DNA of 64,000 nucleotides from JACMOY01 sp038322575 (lineage in GTDB: Bacteria > Actinomycetota > Actinomycetes > Actinomycetales > Angustibacteraceae): positions 40,171-104,170 of the forward strand of contig JBBQGB010000003.1 of the NCBI GenBank assembly GCA_038322575.1. Direction: 5' to 3'. A program made the translations under genes and the position numbers. Position 1 is the stretch's first letter; every line of letters starts with the position of its first letter. The notes under the pieces were generated by a model. It did not search any database. It worked only from the letters and a program-made list of their open reading frames with translations, and was not told the DNA's origin. This document shows positions 10,845-18,987 of this stretch, piece by piece.

Positions 10845-12397
10845 CGCGGTCCCGCCTGCAGGACGGCGTCGACCAGGTGCGGCCCCGGTTCGGCCAGCGC
10901 CCAGCGCAGGTGCTCGACGAGCTCGTCGGCGCTGGTCGCCCGCCGGGCGGGGACCCCGAGGCCGGTGGCGAGCGCGACGAAGTCCAGGGCGGGCTCGGTC
11001 AGGTCGAGCAGCCGCCGCGCGCGCACGCCGTCGCTGGCGGCACCCACCCGCTGCAGCTCGCCGTCCAGGATGGCGTACGCGCCGTTGTCGCAGATGACGG
11101 TGGTGACGTCGAGCTGCTCGCGCGCCTGGGTCCACAGCGCGGTGATCGTGTACATCGCGCTGCCGTCGGCCTGGATCGCGACCACCGGCCGGTCCGGGCA
11201 GGCGACGGCGGCGCCGGTCGCCACCGGCAGGCCCTGCCCGATCGCGCCGCCGGTCAGCGTGAGCCAGTCGTGGCGGGGACAGCCCGCCGTCGCCGCCGCC
11301 AGGTGCACCCCCGACGTCAGCGCCTCGTCCACGACGATCGCGCCCGCGGGAAGCAGCGCGCCGACCGCCTCGGCGAGGGCGCGCGTGGTCAGCGGCCCGG
11401 TCGGCAGGTCGGGGCGACGGTCCCCGCTCACCTCGGGTACCGCGTCACCGCCCACGGCCTCGGCGAGGGCGCACAGCGCCTCGGTGGCGTCCTGGCCCGG
11501 CTCGGCGAGCAGCTGCACCGCGCAGCCCGCCGGGACGAAGTCGCCGGGCAGGCCGGGGTAGGCGAAGAACGCGACCGGTTCGCGGGCGCCGGCCAGCACG
11601 AGGCGGCGGACGTCGGCGAGCTCGGCCAGGGCGGGCTCGGGGGGGTAGGGCAGGGGACGGACGAACGGCAGACCCGCGCCGCGCGGGAGTCGAGCCGGGA
11701 ACGTCTCGCAGAGCAGCCGCGCCCCCGTTGCCGCCGCCACCCGGGCCGCCGCCAGCAGACCGCGCTCGGTCAGGGCGTCACCGCCGAGGAACAGCACGCT
11801 GGGCCCCTCGCTGGTCAGGGACGCGGCGGCCTCGGCGACGACGTCCGCCCGCACCGGCGCCGCGACCCGTGGCCGGCGCGGCGCGGCCGTTCGGCCGCCC
11901 TCGCCCCACGACACGTCGGCCGGAAGCACGAGGGTGGCGACGCACCCGGGCGCCGAGGCGGCGGCGACCACGGCGTCGACGGCGTCGGCGGCCAGGTGGC
12001 TCGTCGTCAGCGACCGTCGGAACCAGCCGGAGACCGCGGACGCCAGCGCGTCGATGTCGGACTCCAGCGGGGCGTCCAGCCGCTTGTGGTGCGTGGCGTG
12101 GTCGCCCACGACGTTGACCAGCGGGGTGCGCGCCCGGCGGGCGTTGTGCAGGTTGGCGATGCCGTTGGCCAGGCCCGGCCCGAGGTGCAGCAGGGTCGCT
12201 GCAGGGCGGCCGGACATCCGCCCGTACCCGTCGGCGGCGCCGGTGGCGACCCCCTCGAACAGCGTCAGGACGGCGCGCATGGCGGGCACGTCGTCCAAGG
12301 CTGCGACGAAGTGCATCTCGGACGTGCCCGGGTTGGCGAAGCAGACGTCGACCCCGGCGTCGACGAGGGTGCGGACCAGGGCGTGCGCGCCGTTCAT
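10841..12397 (-). CDS. Thiamine diphosphate-dependent enzyme, acetolactate synthase / benzoylformate decarboxylase-like
   Basis: 518 aa with the three domains of the ThDP decarboxylase superfamily. The N-terminal Pyr domain has CFANPGTSEMHF and the activating Glu in TLFEGVATGAADGYGR. The central domain runs about residues 190-330. The PP domain has GGAIGQGLPVATGAA and the Mg/ThDP motif ADGSAMYTITALWTQ...ICDN. Homologues are often auto-named acetolactate synthase large subunit, but there is no small subunit here. The sequence style and overlap with an LLM oxidoreductase suggest a dedicated 2-oxo acid decarboxylase or lyase. Substrate unknown. Confidence 0.82.
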   Translation of the reverse strand: MNGAHALVRTLVDAGVDVCFANPGTSEMHFVAALDDVPAMRAVLTLFEGVATGAADGYGRMSGRPAATLLHLGPGLANGIANLHNARRARTPLVNVVGDHATHHKRLDAPLESDIDALASAVSGWFRRSLTTSHLAADAVDAVVAAASAPGCVATLVLPADVSWGEGGRTAAPRRPRVAAPVRADVVAEAAASLTSEGPSVLFLGGDALTERGLLAAARVAAATGARLLCETFPARLPRGAGLPFVRPLPYPPEPALAELADVRRLVLAGAREPVAFFAYPGLPGDFVPAGCAVQLLAEPGQDATEALCALAEAVGGDAVPEVSGDRRPDLPTGPLTTRALAEAVGALLPAGAIVVDEALTSGVHLAAATAGCPRHDWLTLTGGAIGQGLPVATGAAVACPDRPVVAIQADGSAMYTITALWTQAREQLDVTTVICDNGAYAILDGELQRVGAASDGVRARRLLDLTEPALDFVALATGLGVPARRATSADELVEHLRWALAEPGPHLVDAVLQAGPR

Positions 12398-12406
12398 GCC
12401 GCCAGG

Positions 12407-12862
12407 TTAGGGCAGGGACTGCCGCAGCCACCGGGAGCCAGGGCCCTCGGTGGCGGCCTCGTCGTCGGGGTTGAACAGCGCGCAGCGTCGCAGCGAGAGG
12501 CATCCGCACCCGATGCAGCCGTCCAGCGAGGTCTGCAAGGCCTGCAGGGTCGCGATCCGCTCGGCCACCGCCGCGCTCCACGGCGCACTCAGCCTGGTCC
12601 AGTCGCGCCGGGTGGGGGCGCGGTCGGCGGGCAGGGTGGCCAGGGCGGTGCTGATCTGCGCCAGGTCGAGCCCGACCCGTTGCGCCGCTGCGATGAACGC
12701 CAGACGGCGCAGCACGTGCCGGGGGTACCGCCGCTGGTTGCCCGACGTCCGGGTCGAGGAGATCAGCGACCGCTGCTCGTAGTAGCGGATCGTCGGCACG
12801 GACACGCCGGCCCGCGCGGCGACCTCGCCGATGGTGAGCAGGTCGGGGGAGGGCACGTCCAC
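12407..12862 (-). CDS. soxR: Redox-sensitive transcriptional activator SoxR (MerR family)
   Basis: [2Fe-2S] MerR-family sensor of redox-cycling compounds. GTG 12862 gives about 151 aa, the normal SoxR size. MerR HTH: LLTIGEVAARAGVSVPTIRYYE, then RTSGNQRRYPRHVLRRLAFI. The SoxR cluster motif CIGCGCLSLRRC is complete with all four cysteines. A SoxR box lies 25-40 bases upstream, shared with the divergent questin-oxidase-like gene. In actinomycetes SoxR usually answers endogenous redox-active metabolites rather than superoxide; here the partner gene suggests quinones. Confidence 0.95.
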   Translation of the reverse strand: MDVPSPDLLTIGEVAARAGVSVPTIRYYEQRSLISSTRTSGNQRRYPRHVLRRLAFIAAAQRVGLDLAQISTALATLPADRAPTRRDWTRLSAPWSAAVAERIATLQALQTSLDGCIGCGCLSLRRCALFNPDDEAATEGPGSRWLRQSLP

Positions 12863-12881
12863 ATCCTGCGTCCTCACGGCC

Positions 12882-12912
12882 TTGACCTCAAGTCCACTTG
12901 AGCATGTTGACT
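12882..12912 (+). promoter_or_regulatory. SoxR box within a MerR-type promoter
   Basis: Inverted repeat CTCAAGT-CC-ACTTGAG at 12887-12902 closely matches the enterobacterial soxS operator (CCTCAAG...CTTGAGG). A -35 TTGACC at 12882-12887 runs into it on the plus strand. A weak -10-like TTGACT at 12907-12912 follows after 19 bases, the long spacer typical of MerR activation. Its orientation points at the plus-strand gene at 12920 as the activated target, perhaps with soxR autoregulation. Confidence 0.8.
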
Positions 12913-12919
12913 TCTCGCG

Positions 12920-13852
12920 ATGACGACGGACGAGGGACTGCTGGACGAGGCGTACGAGCGGTTGCACGCGAAAGGACCGGAGTTCGAAGGCTGGCTCTCG
13001 AACCACGGCCCGATGGCGGTGGACGCCCTGCTGCGTCTGGGGCACGGTGACCAGGTGCACCGGTGGGTGGTGAGCTACGAGCGGCGGCTGGAGCCGATGC
13101 CGGGTGCGAGCTGGCCGATCGCCCCCGAGGACTGGCGCTCGGCAATCGGTGACCCGGCGCGGCTCGGCGACTGGATGGCTCTGTTCGCCCGTCAGGTGCA
13201 CGAGGAACCGTGGCAGCAGGTGCTCGTGCAGTGGTGGCCGCGGCTGCTGCCCGGTGCCCTCGCGTCGTTGACGCACGGGCTGATCCGCACCGGGCACGTC
13301 GTCCGGGCGCTGCGAGCGGAGGTCACCACGGCGCGGTTGGACGAGCTGGGTCAGGCCCTGGGGTACTGGGCGGCCCGCTGGCAGCCGCTGCCCCCGCCCG
13401 CCGCGGGGTCGGGTGGCCTGGGAACGCGTGTCGCCGGTCCGACGGACGTGCCTCGCGCCCTGGACGAGCTCACGGACGCGGCCGTGAGCCGGTACCCGAC
13501 CTGGGCCGCCGCCAGCCCGGTGGTGATGGTGCACACCGCGACCGCCCCCCGCGCCGTCGCCCTCGTGCTGCCGTCGCTGCCGGCGCACCTGTGGTCGGCG
13601 TCGTACGACACGGCGGCGGCCGTGACTCGTGCGATCGGCGCGATCCACGGTCGGGCGTCATCGGAGCCGGTCGGCGGAGCGGCCGACCCCCTCGCCGACG
13701 CGGCGGGCGACCTGCCAGGCCTGGTGTCGCGCAACGACGACGAGCACGTCATCAAGTTCGTCGAGGTGGCCGCCGAGTCCCATCGACGCGGCAACCCCGA
13801 CGCCGTCGCGGCAGCGCGCCACGCGGCCCTGGTGATCGGCGCGGACCGGTAG
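12920..13852 (+). CDS. Questin oxidase family protein (DUF4243-like)
   Basis: 310 aa, predicted oxygenase related to fungal questin oxidases, which open anthraquinone rings. Family-like features: SNHGPMAVDALLRLG near the N-terminus, WPRLLPGALASLTHGLIRTGHVVRAL in the middle, and a C-terminal EHVIKFVEVAAESHRR segment with conserved histidines. ATG 12920 lies 8 bases after the -10-like element of a SoxR-type promoter, so the message may be almost leaderless. The divergent soxR and the box between them indicate induction by redox-active quinone-like molecules. The substrate in bacteria is not established. Confidence 0.75.
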   Translation: MTTDEGLLDEAYERLHAKGPEFEGWLSNHGPMAVDALLRLGHGDQVHRWVVSYERRLEPMPGASWPIAPEDWRSAIGDPARLGDWMALFARQVHEEPWQQVLVQWWPRLLPGALASLTHGLIRTGHVVRALRAEVTTARLDELGQALGYWAARWQPLPPPAAGSGGLGTRVAGPTDVPRALDELTDAAVSRYPTWAAASPVVMVHTATAPRAVALVLPSLPAHLWSASYDTAAAVTRAIGAIHGRASSEPVGGAADPLADAAGDLPGLVSRNDDEHVIKFVEVAAESHRRGNPDAVAAARHAALVIGADR

Positions 13853-13973
13853 TCCAGCGGCGACCCCCACCCCTCGTTCGACGCGTCCCGTCCGAGGACC
13901 GGGTCTTTCGGCCCTGGCGCGGACCGAGGTGGGCGGTGCACGGTGGCGATAACGTCCAGCAGCGAGGTGAGCC

Positions 13974-14396
13974 GTGCAGCCCGGGACCAACACCGAGATC
14001 GAGCAGCTGCTGGACCACGAGTGCTGGCACCTGGTGCGCAGCGTCCCGGTGGGGCGCCTGGCCGTCGTCGTCGACGGGGCGCCCGAGATCTTCCCGGTCA
14101 ACCACCTCGTCGACCACGCCGCGGTCGTCTTCCGCACCGCTGCCGGGACCAAGCTGAGCGCGGCCGACGGGCATCGGGTCGCGTTCGAGGTCGATGGCGT
14201 CGACCACCTGACCGGTCGGGCGTGGAGCGTGGTGCTGAAGGGGCGGGCGACCCGGGTCAGCGCCCTGTACGACGTGGTCGAGAGCTTCCAGATGCCGCTG
14301 GGCGCGTGGCAGCCGGGCGCCAAGCCGATCTTCGTCCGGGTCGACGTGGATGCGGTCTCCGGGCGCCGGTTCGCGCCCATCACCTCGATAGGCTGA
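13974..14396 (+). CDS. Pyridoxamine 5'-phosphate oxidase-fold flavin/F420-binding protein
   Basis: 140 aa split-barrel protein. GTG 13974 follows GAGGTGA. Typical segments are HLVRSVPVGRLAVVVDGAP, FPVNHLVDHAAVVFRT, the helix AAGTKLSAADGHRVAFEVD, and GWSVVLKGRATRV-like WSVVLKGRATRV. The family binds FMN, F420 or heme and is abundant in actinomycetes; no specific reaction can be given. It ends nine bases before tRNA-Met and is the last gene of the conserved block before accessory region A. Confidence 0.8.
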   Translation: MQPGTNTEIEQLLDHECWHLVRSVPVGRLAVVVDGAPEIFPVNHLVDHAAVVFRTAAGTKLSAADGHRVAFEVDGVDHLTGRAWSVVLKGRATRVSALYDVVESFQMPLGAWQPGAKPIFVRVDVDAVSGRRFAPITSIG

Positions 14397-14404
14397 GCCC
14401 CGTC

Positions 14405-14481
14405 GGGGCAGTAGCTCAGCCGGTCAGAGCAGCGGACTCATAATCCGTCGGTCGTGGGTTCGAGCCCCACCTGCCCCACCA
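14405..14481 (+). tRNA. tRNA-Met (CAT anticodon), CCA encoded
   Basis: 77-nt cloverleaf. Acceptor stem GGGGCAG/CTGCCCC, D-loop AGCTCAGCCGGTCAGAGC, anticodon stem-loop GCGGA-CTCATAA-TCCGT (anticodon CAT), T-arm GTGGG-TTCGAGC-CCCAC, and encoded CCA at 14479-14481. Elongator Met is the best reading; an Ile tRNA with lysidine at C34 would have the same anticodon but a different stem. A truncated gene starts immediately after it, and a near-copy of its 3' half lies at 23534-23576, so it probably served as an integration site. Confidence 0.93.
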
Positions 14482-17302
14482 GCGGTTCGCGCCGGCGCTG
14501 ATGGCCAGGCTGACAGGGACCTGGTCCTCGGCACCCGGGACGGCTACACCCTGGCCATCGACCCGACGGCCGTGGACGCACTCCGCGTGGTGGCAATCGC
14601 CGCTCAGGTAGGCGAGGCCCGCGCCAGGGATGATGCGGCAGGAGCGCTGGAGAAGTCGCGCAAGGGGCTGGCGCTGTTCCGGGGCGAGGTACTCGTCGAC
14701 GCGGGTGACTGGGCAGCGCCGCACCGCACCCGGCTGGAGGAGGTCCGGCTGGGGCTGGTCGAGGACGCGATGGCTGCTCGGGTCGAGCTCGGCGCCGGCA
14801 GCGAGATCGTCGGTGACCTCGAGTCCCTGGTCGCGCAGCACCCGCTTCGTGAAGGGCTGTGGACCTCTCTCATCACGGCGCTCTACCGCGCCGGCAGACA
14901 GGCGGAGGCGCTGGCGGCGTACGGGAGGGTGCGAACGGCCCTGGTCGATGAGCTCGGCATCGAGCCCGGACCCGCCCTGCGCTCAGTGGAACGGCTGGTG
15001 CTCCAGCAGAGTCCGAGCCTTCGGGCCAGCACCCCGACCGTGGTGATCGTCCCCGGCAACCTGCCGGCGCAGTCGGCACCGCTGGTCGGTCGCGACGACG
15101 ACCTCGCGGGCCTGGTGGCCGCGATGGACGGACACCGGCTGGTCACCCTGGTCGGTACGGCCGGGGTCGGCAAGACCCGGCTCGCCACCGAGGTCGGGCG
15201 CGGGCTCACGGCTGCGGGCGGCGTCTGGCTGGTGCGGCTTGACGCGATCGACACGACGGAGGACCTCCCACAGGTCGTGGCCGAGACCCTGCACGTCACC
15301 GGCGGAGAGTTCGCGCTGCACGAACGGCTCTCCGGGTCAGGCACGGTCCTGCTGCTGGACAACTGCGAGCACGTCGTGAACTCGGCAGCCGCCCTCTTCC
15401 GCGGGCTGCTGGACTCGGTGGCCCAGCTTCGCGTGCTGGCGACCAGCCAGCTGCCGCTGGGCCTGGAGGACGAACACGTCCACCAGCTCGAACCCCTGAC
15501 CCAGGACCAGTCCGTGGCACTGTTCACCCGCCGGGCCCGGGAGATGCGGCGCCAGCTCGTGCTCGACGTCGACACCGTGGCGGCGGTCGAGGAGGTGTGC
15601 CGGTCCCTCGACGGGTTGCCGCTGGCGGTCGAGCTCGCCGCCTCGCGCGTGCGGTCGATGTCGGTCCGCGACATCGCTCGCCGCCTCGACGACCGGTTCG
15701 TGCTCCTCCGGGACCCGACCAGCCAACGGCAGGAGCGCCGTCGCGCGCTCTCCGGGGCGATCGGCTGGAGCTACGCGCTGCTGTTCCCCGACGACCAGCG
15801 CGGACTGTGGGCGCTCTCCTGCTTCGCCGGCGACGCGTCACTCGACGCGACCGAGCACGTGCTCACGGCCCTCGGGGTCCCCGGCGAAGCGGTGCTCGAC
15901 ACGATCGGCCGGCTCGTCGACCGCAGCCTGGTCAGCGTCGAGAACGCCGATGACGGGGGGGCGCGCTACCGCCTGCTCGACTCCATCAAGGCCTTCGCAG
16001 CCGCACGGTTGGCGGAGTCCGGTGACGCCGCTGCGGGCGCGGCCGCGCACGCCGCCTGGTACGCCAATACCGCGGCCTGGTGCGACGAGCACGTCCGGGG
16101 CAACCGTCAGCCCGAGTGCCTGGCCATCGCCCGGGTAGAACGCGCCAATGTCGACCTCGCGCTGGCCTGGTGCGCCGTGCACGACCCCGGTGTGGGCCTG
16201 CGCATCGCGAATGGCCTCGGCTGGACCTGGGTCCTGCTCGGCCACGGACCTGCCGGTGCCACCCGCGTCCGTCAGGCGCTGACGCCCGAGGCTCCGCCCC
16301 GCGAGCGGGCGACCGCCCTCCTCCTGGCCGGCTGGCTCGAGGCCTCGGCCGGCAACCTCGCCCTGGCCCAGGCGGACCTCGACGGTGCCGCCGAGCTGGC
16401 CGTGGGGCTGGACGACACCGTCCTCGTCGCCGACGTCGATCGCCACCGCGCTTTTCTCGCCATCCAGCAGGGTCAGCCCCACGTGGTCCTGGACCGTGCG
16501 GCGGCCAGCCTGGCTGCGTACCGGCCGCTCCAGCTGCCGTGGCGAGCTGCCGTGGCGAACTGCCGCAAGCCTGCTGCTGTCGGCGTACGGCCACCTCATG
16601 CTGGGCAACACGGCGGCCGCCACCCGAGACGGCACCGAGGCGGTCGGGCTGCTCGGTCCGATCGGTGACTCGTGGGGGATGGCGCACGCCGAGGCGATGC
16701 TCGGTGGGATAGCCCAGGCCGAGCACCGGTATGACGAAGCGACCCGCGCGCTCGCCCGAGCTGCCGACGCGTCCGCAACCCTGGGGTTCCTCGGCCAGGC
16801 CGCGCTGCACCTCGCCAGCCTGGGGCGGGTCCAGCAGCGGCTCGGCGACCCGGCTGCGGTCGCCTCCTACGAGCAGGCAATCCGGGACGCCACGTCCGTC
16901 GGGGACGGGCGCCTGACCGCCACCGCCCGGCTGAACCTGGCTCGGCTCCTGCGCGGTGCCGGCCAGGGCACGGAAGCGGTTGCGCTGCTCGAGGAGAACC
17001 AGCGGTGGTACCAGTCCGCCGGCGGCGGCGACTTCGCGCTGCTCACCGACTGCGTGCTCGCCGCAGAACGTGACGACGACGGCGCTTTGCGGTCGGTGCT
17101 GGACGAGGCGCGGGCCACAGGCAACCGGGAGGTGCAGGTCTTCGCGCTCGACGCGCTGGCTCGGCTGGCAGCCGAATCGAAGGACCGTGAGACCGCGGGC
17201 AACCTACTCTCCGAGTCAGACCGCCTCGCCGCTCAAGTCGCCCACGTCGTCGACAAGGGCGACCGCATCGACGCGGCGGCTGCACGTAGATTCAAGTGGT
17301 AG
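14482..17302 (+). pseudogene. AfsR/SARP-like regulator (BTAD - NTPase - TPR), 5'-truncated and frameshifted
   Basis: The reading frame runs directly out of tRNA-Met without a start; the DNA-binding winged helix expected first is missing. What remains: BTAD domain (DLVLGTRDGYTLAIDPTAVD, GALEKSRKGLALFRGEVL, AYGRVRTALVDELGIEPGPA), an AfsR-type NTPase with Walker A VGTAGVGKTRLA and Walker B TVLLLDNCEHV, LDGLPLAVELAASRVRSM, then TPR-like helices. At 16532-16557 a 13-bp tandem duplication shifts the frame; deleting one copy restores QLPWRTAASLLLSAYGHL and an open frame to 17302. Such proteins activate secondary metabolism; this copy should be non-functional. A downstream GTG/ATG could still express a partial protein. 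Confidence 0.85.
16532..16557 (+). repeat. 13-bp tandem duplication causing a frameshift
   Basis: AGCTGCCGTGGCG occurs twice head to tail (16532-16544 and 16545-16557). Because 13 is not a multiple of three, it shifts the BTAD regulator frame. One copy alone keeps the family-consistent frame. Confidence 0.85.
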
Positions 17303-17544
17303 CACTCCAGGACTGCGCGCTGACCAGACTCGCCAGCCGAATCTCAGTCGGTACGACGTGACCGCTCGTTGAGGTGGGGGTGCGGGCCTGGACATCATTC
17401 ACACGATTCATGGTCACCGAGCATCGGCGACATGTGAGTGCGGTTGCCCTGAGGCCGTGGGAGGCGATGCTTGCTCGAGGCAATGCGCTCGTCGCCGGGG
17501 GGCTTGCGCGGTTAGCCTCGGGCAACGTGGGACAGGAGCGGCAG

Positions 17545-18165
17545 ATGAAGGTCCGGGACGCCGTACCTGACGACGCTCCCGCCATGGGTCGGGTCATGGT
17601 CGAGGCCTGGCTCACGGCACACCGCGGCCAGATGCCCGACGCTGCATGGCACAAGCGTGTGAACGAGTGGACACCGGACGTCTCAGCACAAGCGTGGGCA
17701 CGCGCCATTGCCGAGCGAGCTCAGGGCCGCCACCGGCGCGACGTCCTGCTGGTCGCTGAAGACGATGCGGACGAATTCATCGCGTTGGTATTTGGGACGC
17801 AAGCGGGGGACGACGCCCTGGGCTCGGTCGCCGAAATCGGCTCGCTCTACGTACGTGCTGATCGGCAAGGTCAAGGCATCGGTCGCTCGCTCATCATGGC
17901 GGCAGGCAACGACCTCGTCTCGCTGGGTTTCACGAAGCTCCAGATCGGCGTCCTGACCGCCAATCTCCCGGCTCGGGGCTTCTATGAGGCGATGGGCGGA
18001 CACGAGATCGGTCAGCGGACCTTCGACGAGGAGGGTTACCTGCTGCCTGAGACCGTCTACGAATGGACGGACATCGCTGCCATGGCAGCGACCTCCGTCA
18101 CCCGGTGGCGGGGTCGCGGACCCGGGTCAGATGCTGGTGCCAGGCGGGACGCTGGTCGTGGATGA
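17545..18165 (+). CDS. GNAT family N-acetyltransferase
   Basis: ATG 17545 follows AGGAG by 6 bases; the longer in-frame extension upstream has no ribosome site. About 206 aa. The acetyl-CoA domain is clear: MKVRDAVPDDAPAMGRVMVEAW, VAEIGSLYVRADRQGQGIGRSLI (motif A, R/QxxGxG/A) and LTANLPARGFYEAMGGHEIG (motif B). The last 25-30 residues after TVYEWTDI are Arg/Gly-rich and overlap the methyltransferase remnant in another frame, so the natural C-terminus was probably replaced by a rearrangement. Acyl acceptor unknown. Confidence 0.82.
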   Translation: MKVRDAVPDDAPAMGRVMVEAWLTAHRGQMPDAAWHKRVNEWTPDVSAQAWARAIAERAQGRHRRDVLLVAEDDADEFIALVFGTQAGDDALGSVAEIGSLYVRADRQGQGIGRSLIMAAGNDLVSLGFTKLQIGVLTANLPARGFYEAMGGHEIGQRTFDEEGYLLPETVYEWTDIAAMAATSVTRWRGRGPGSDAGARRDAGRG

Positions 18166-18313
18166 CTTCGAACCATGCGCGCAGTGGCCGCCGGTCTACG
18201 AGGGCGGCACTGTGGACGAGGCCCGGATGCACTGGCTCGAGCATCCGATGCTGCGCGCGGCTGAGCTTCGCCTTGCCGCAGACCTGGCCTGCGTGGTTGG
18301 CACCCGCAGGTAG
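18131..18313 (+). pseudogene. C-terminal fragment of an O-methyltransferase-like SAM enzyme
   Basis: About 60 codons read MLVPGGTLVVDDF, then WPPVYEGGTVDEARMHWLEH, MLRAAELRLAADLACVVGTRR and stop. This matches the last part of small class I methyltransferases (final strand plus helix). No upstream part with the SAM-binding glycine motif exists here; the sequence before it is the GNAT gene in another frame. It is best read as a deletion remnant. Confidence 0.65.
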
Positions 18314-18351
18314 CTCGCCGCGCTGACCGGTCAGGGCGGGACGTGTGCGTC

Positions 18352-18727
18352 TCAGCGGCAGAATCCGCCCTCGCTGTTCAGGACCTGGCCGACGACCCAT
18401 TCACCGTCGTCGGTGACGAGCCAGGCGATGAGCCGGGCTGGGTCGTCGGGCTGCCCGGCCCGGCCGCCGGCGAACGCGTCCAGGAACTGCTGTGGGGCGT
18501 CGTCGAGGTAGCCGGTGTTGACCGGTCCGGGGTTGATGGTGTTCAGCAGTCCCAGGTGCTGCCCGGACGTCATCGAGATGACGCGGCCACCCGGGCGTCC
18601 GTCGTGCTGTGCGGGAATGACGATGGATGACCAGGCCAGCGCCCATCGCGGCAAACCGAGAGGCCACGGCGAATCCGATCCCCCTTCGCCGGCGCACTCC
18701 GGTGACCAACGCAGTTCGCCCTGCCAA
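18352..18727 (-). pseudogene. Degenerate SDR oxidoreductase
   Basis: The N-terminus MAGRTALVTGVRRRRGIGFAVASRF (start 18727) has the SDR cofactor glycine motif. The frame then shifts, and GGRVISMTSGQHLG, NTINPGPVNTGYLDD and WVVGQVLNSEGGFCR appear in another frame and end at 18352. The middle of the Rossmann fold (NNAG) and the catalytic YxxxK are absent. Deletions plus frameshift make this non-functional. Confidence 0.75.
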
Positions 18728-18987
18728 CAGGGGTGGCTCGCCGATGGGCGGAGGCTACCGGCGGCCGAGTGCCGCAGCTGTGGCCACGCCATCACGCGGT
18801 GGAAGGGGCACGGCCGATGTCGCGGCGGATTGACGCATCGAAGTTCGGCCGACGATCGGCTACGCCACGAGTGAGCCCGTGAAGGCCGTGTTGCGCGCCG
18901 GACGCTCACCACTGCCGATGTGATGATCAGCATCACGGTCGGGGGTGGACCTCGGACCTCTCAGGTCCGGAGGGGGGCCGTTGCGCT

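Noticed and set aside
12863..13648. SoxR extended to a 413-residue protein
   Set aside because: The extra sequence is antisense to the questin-oxidase-like gene and runs through the SoxR box; the normal SoxR length starts at GTG 12862.
17374..17544. 57-residue N-terminal extension of the GNAT protein
   Set aside because: No ribosome site upstream and no family similarity; ATG 17545 has AGGAG and starts the domain.
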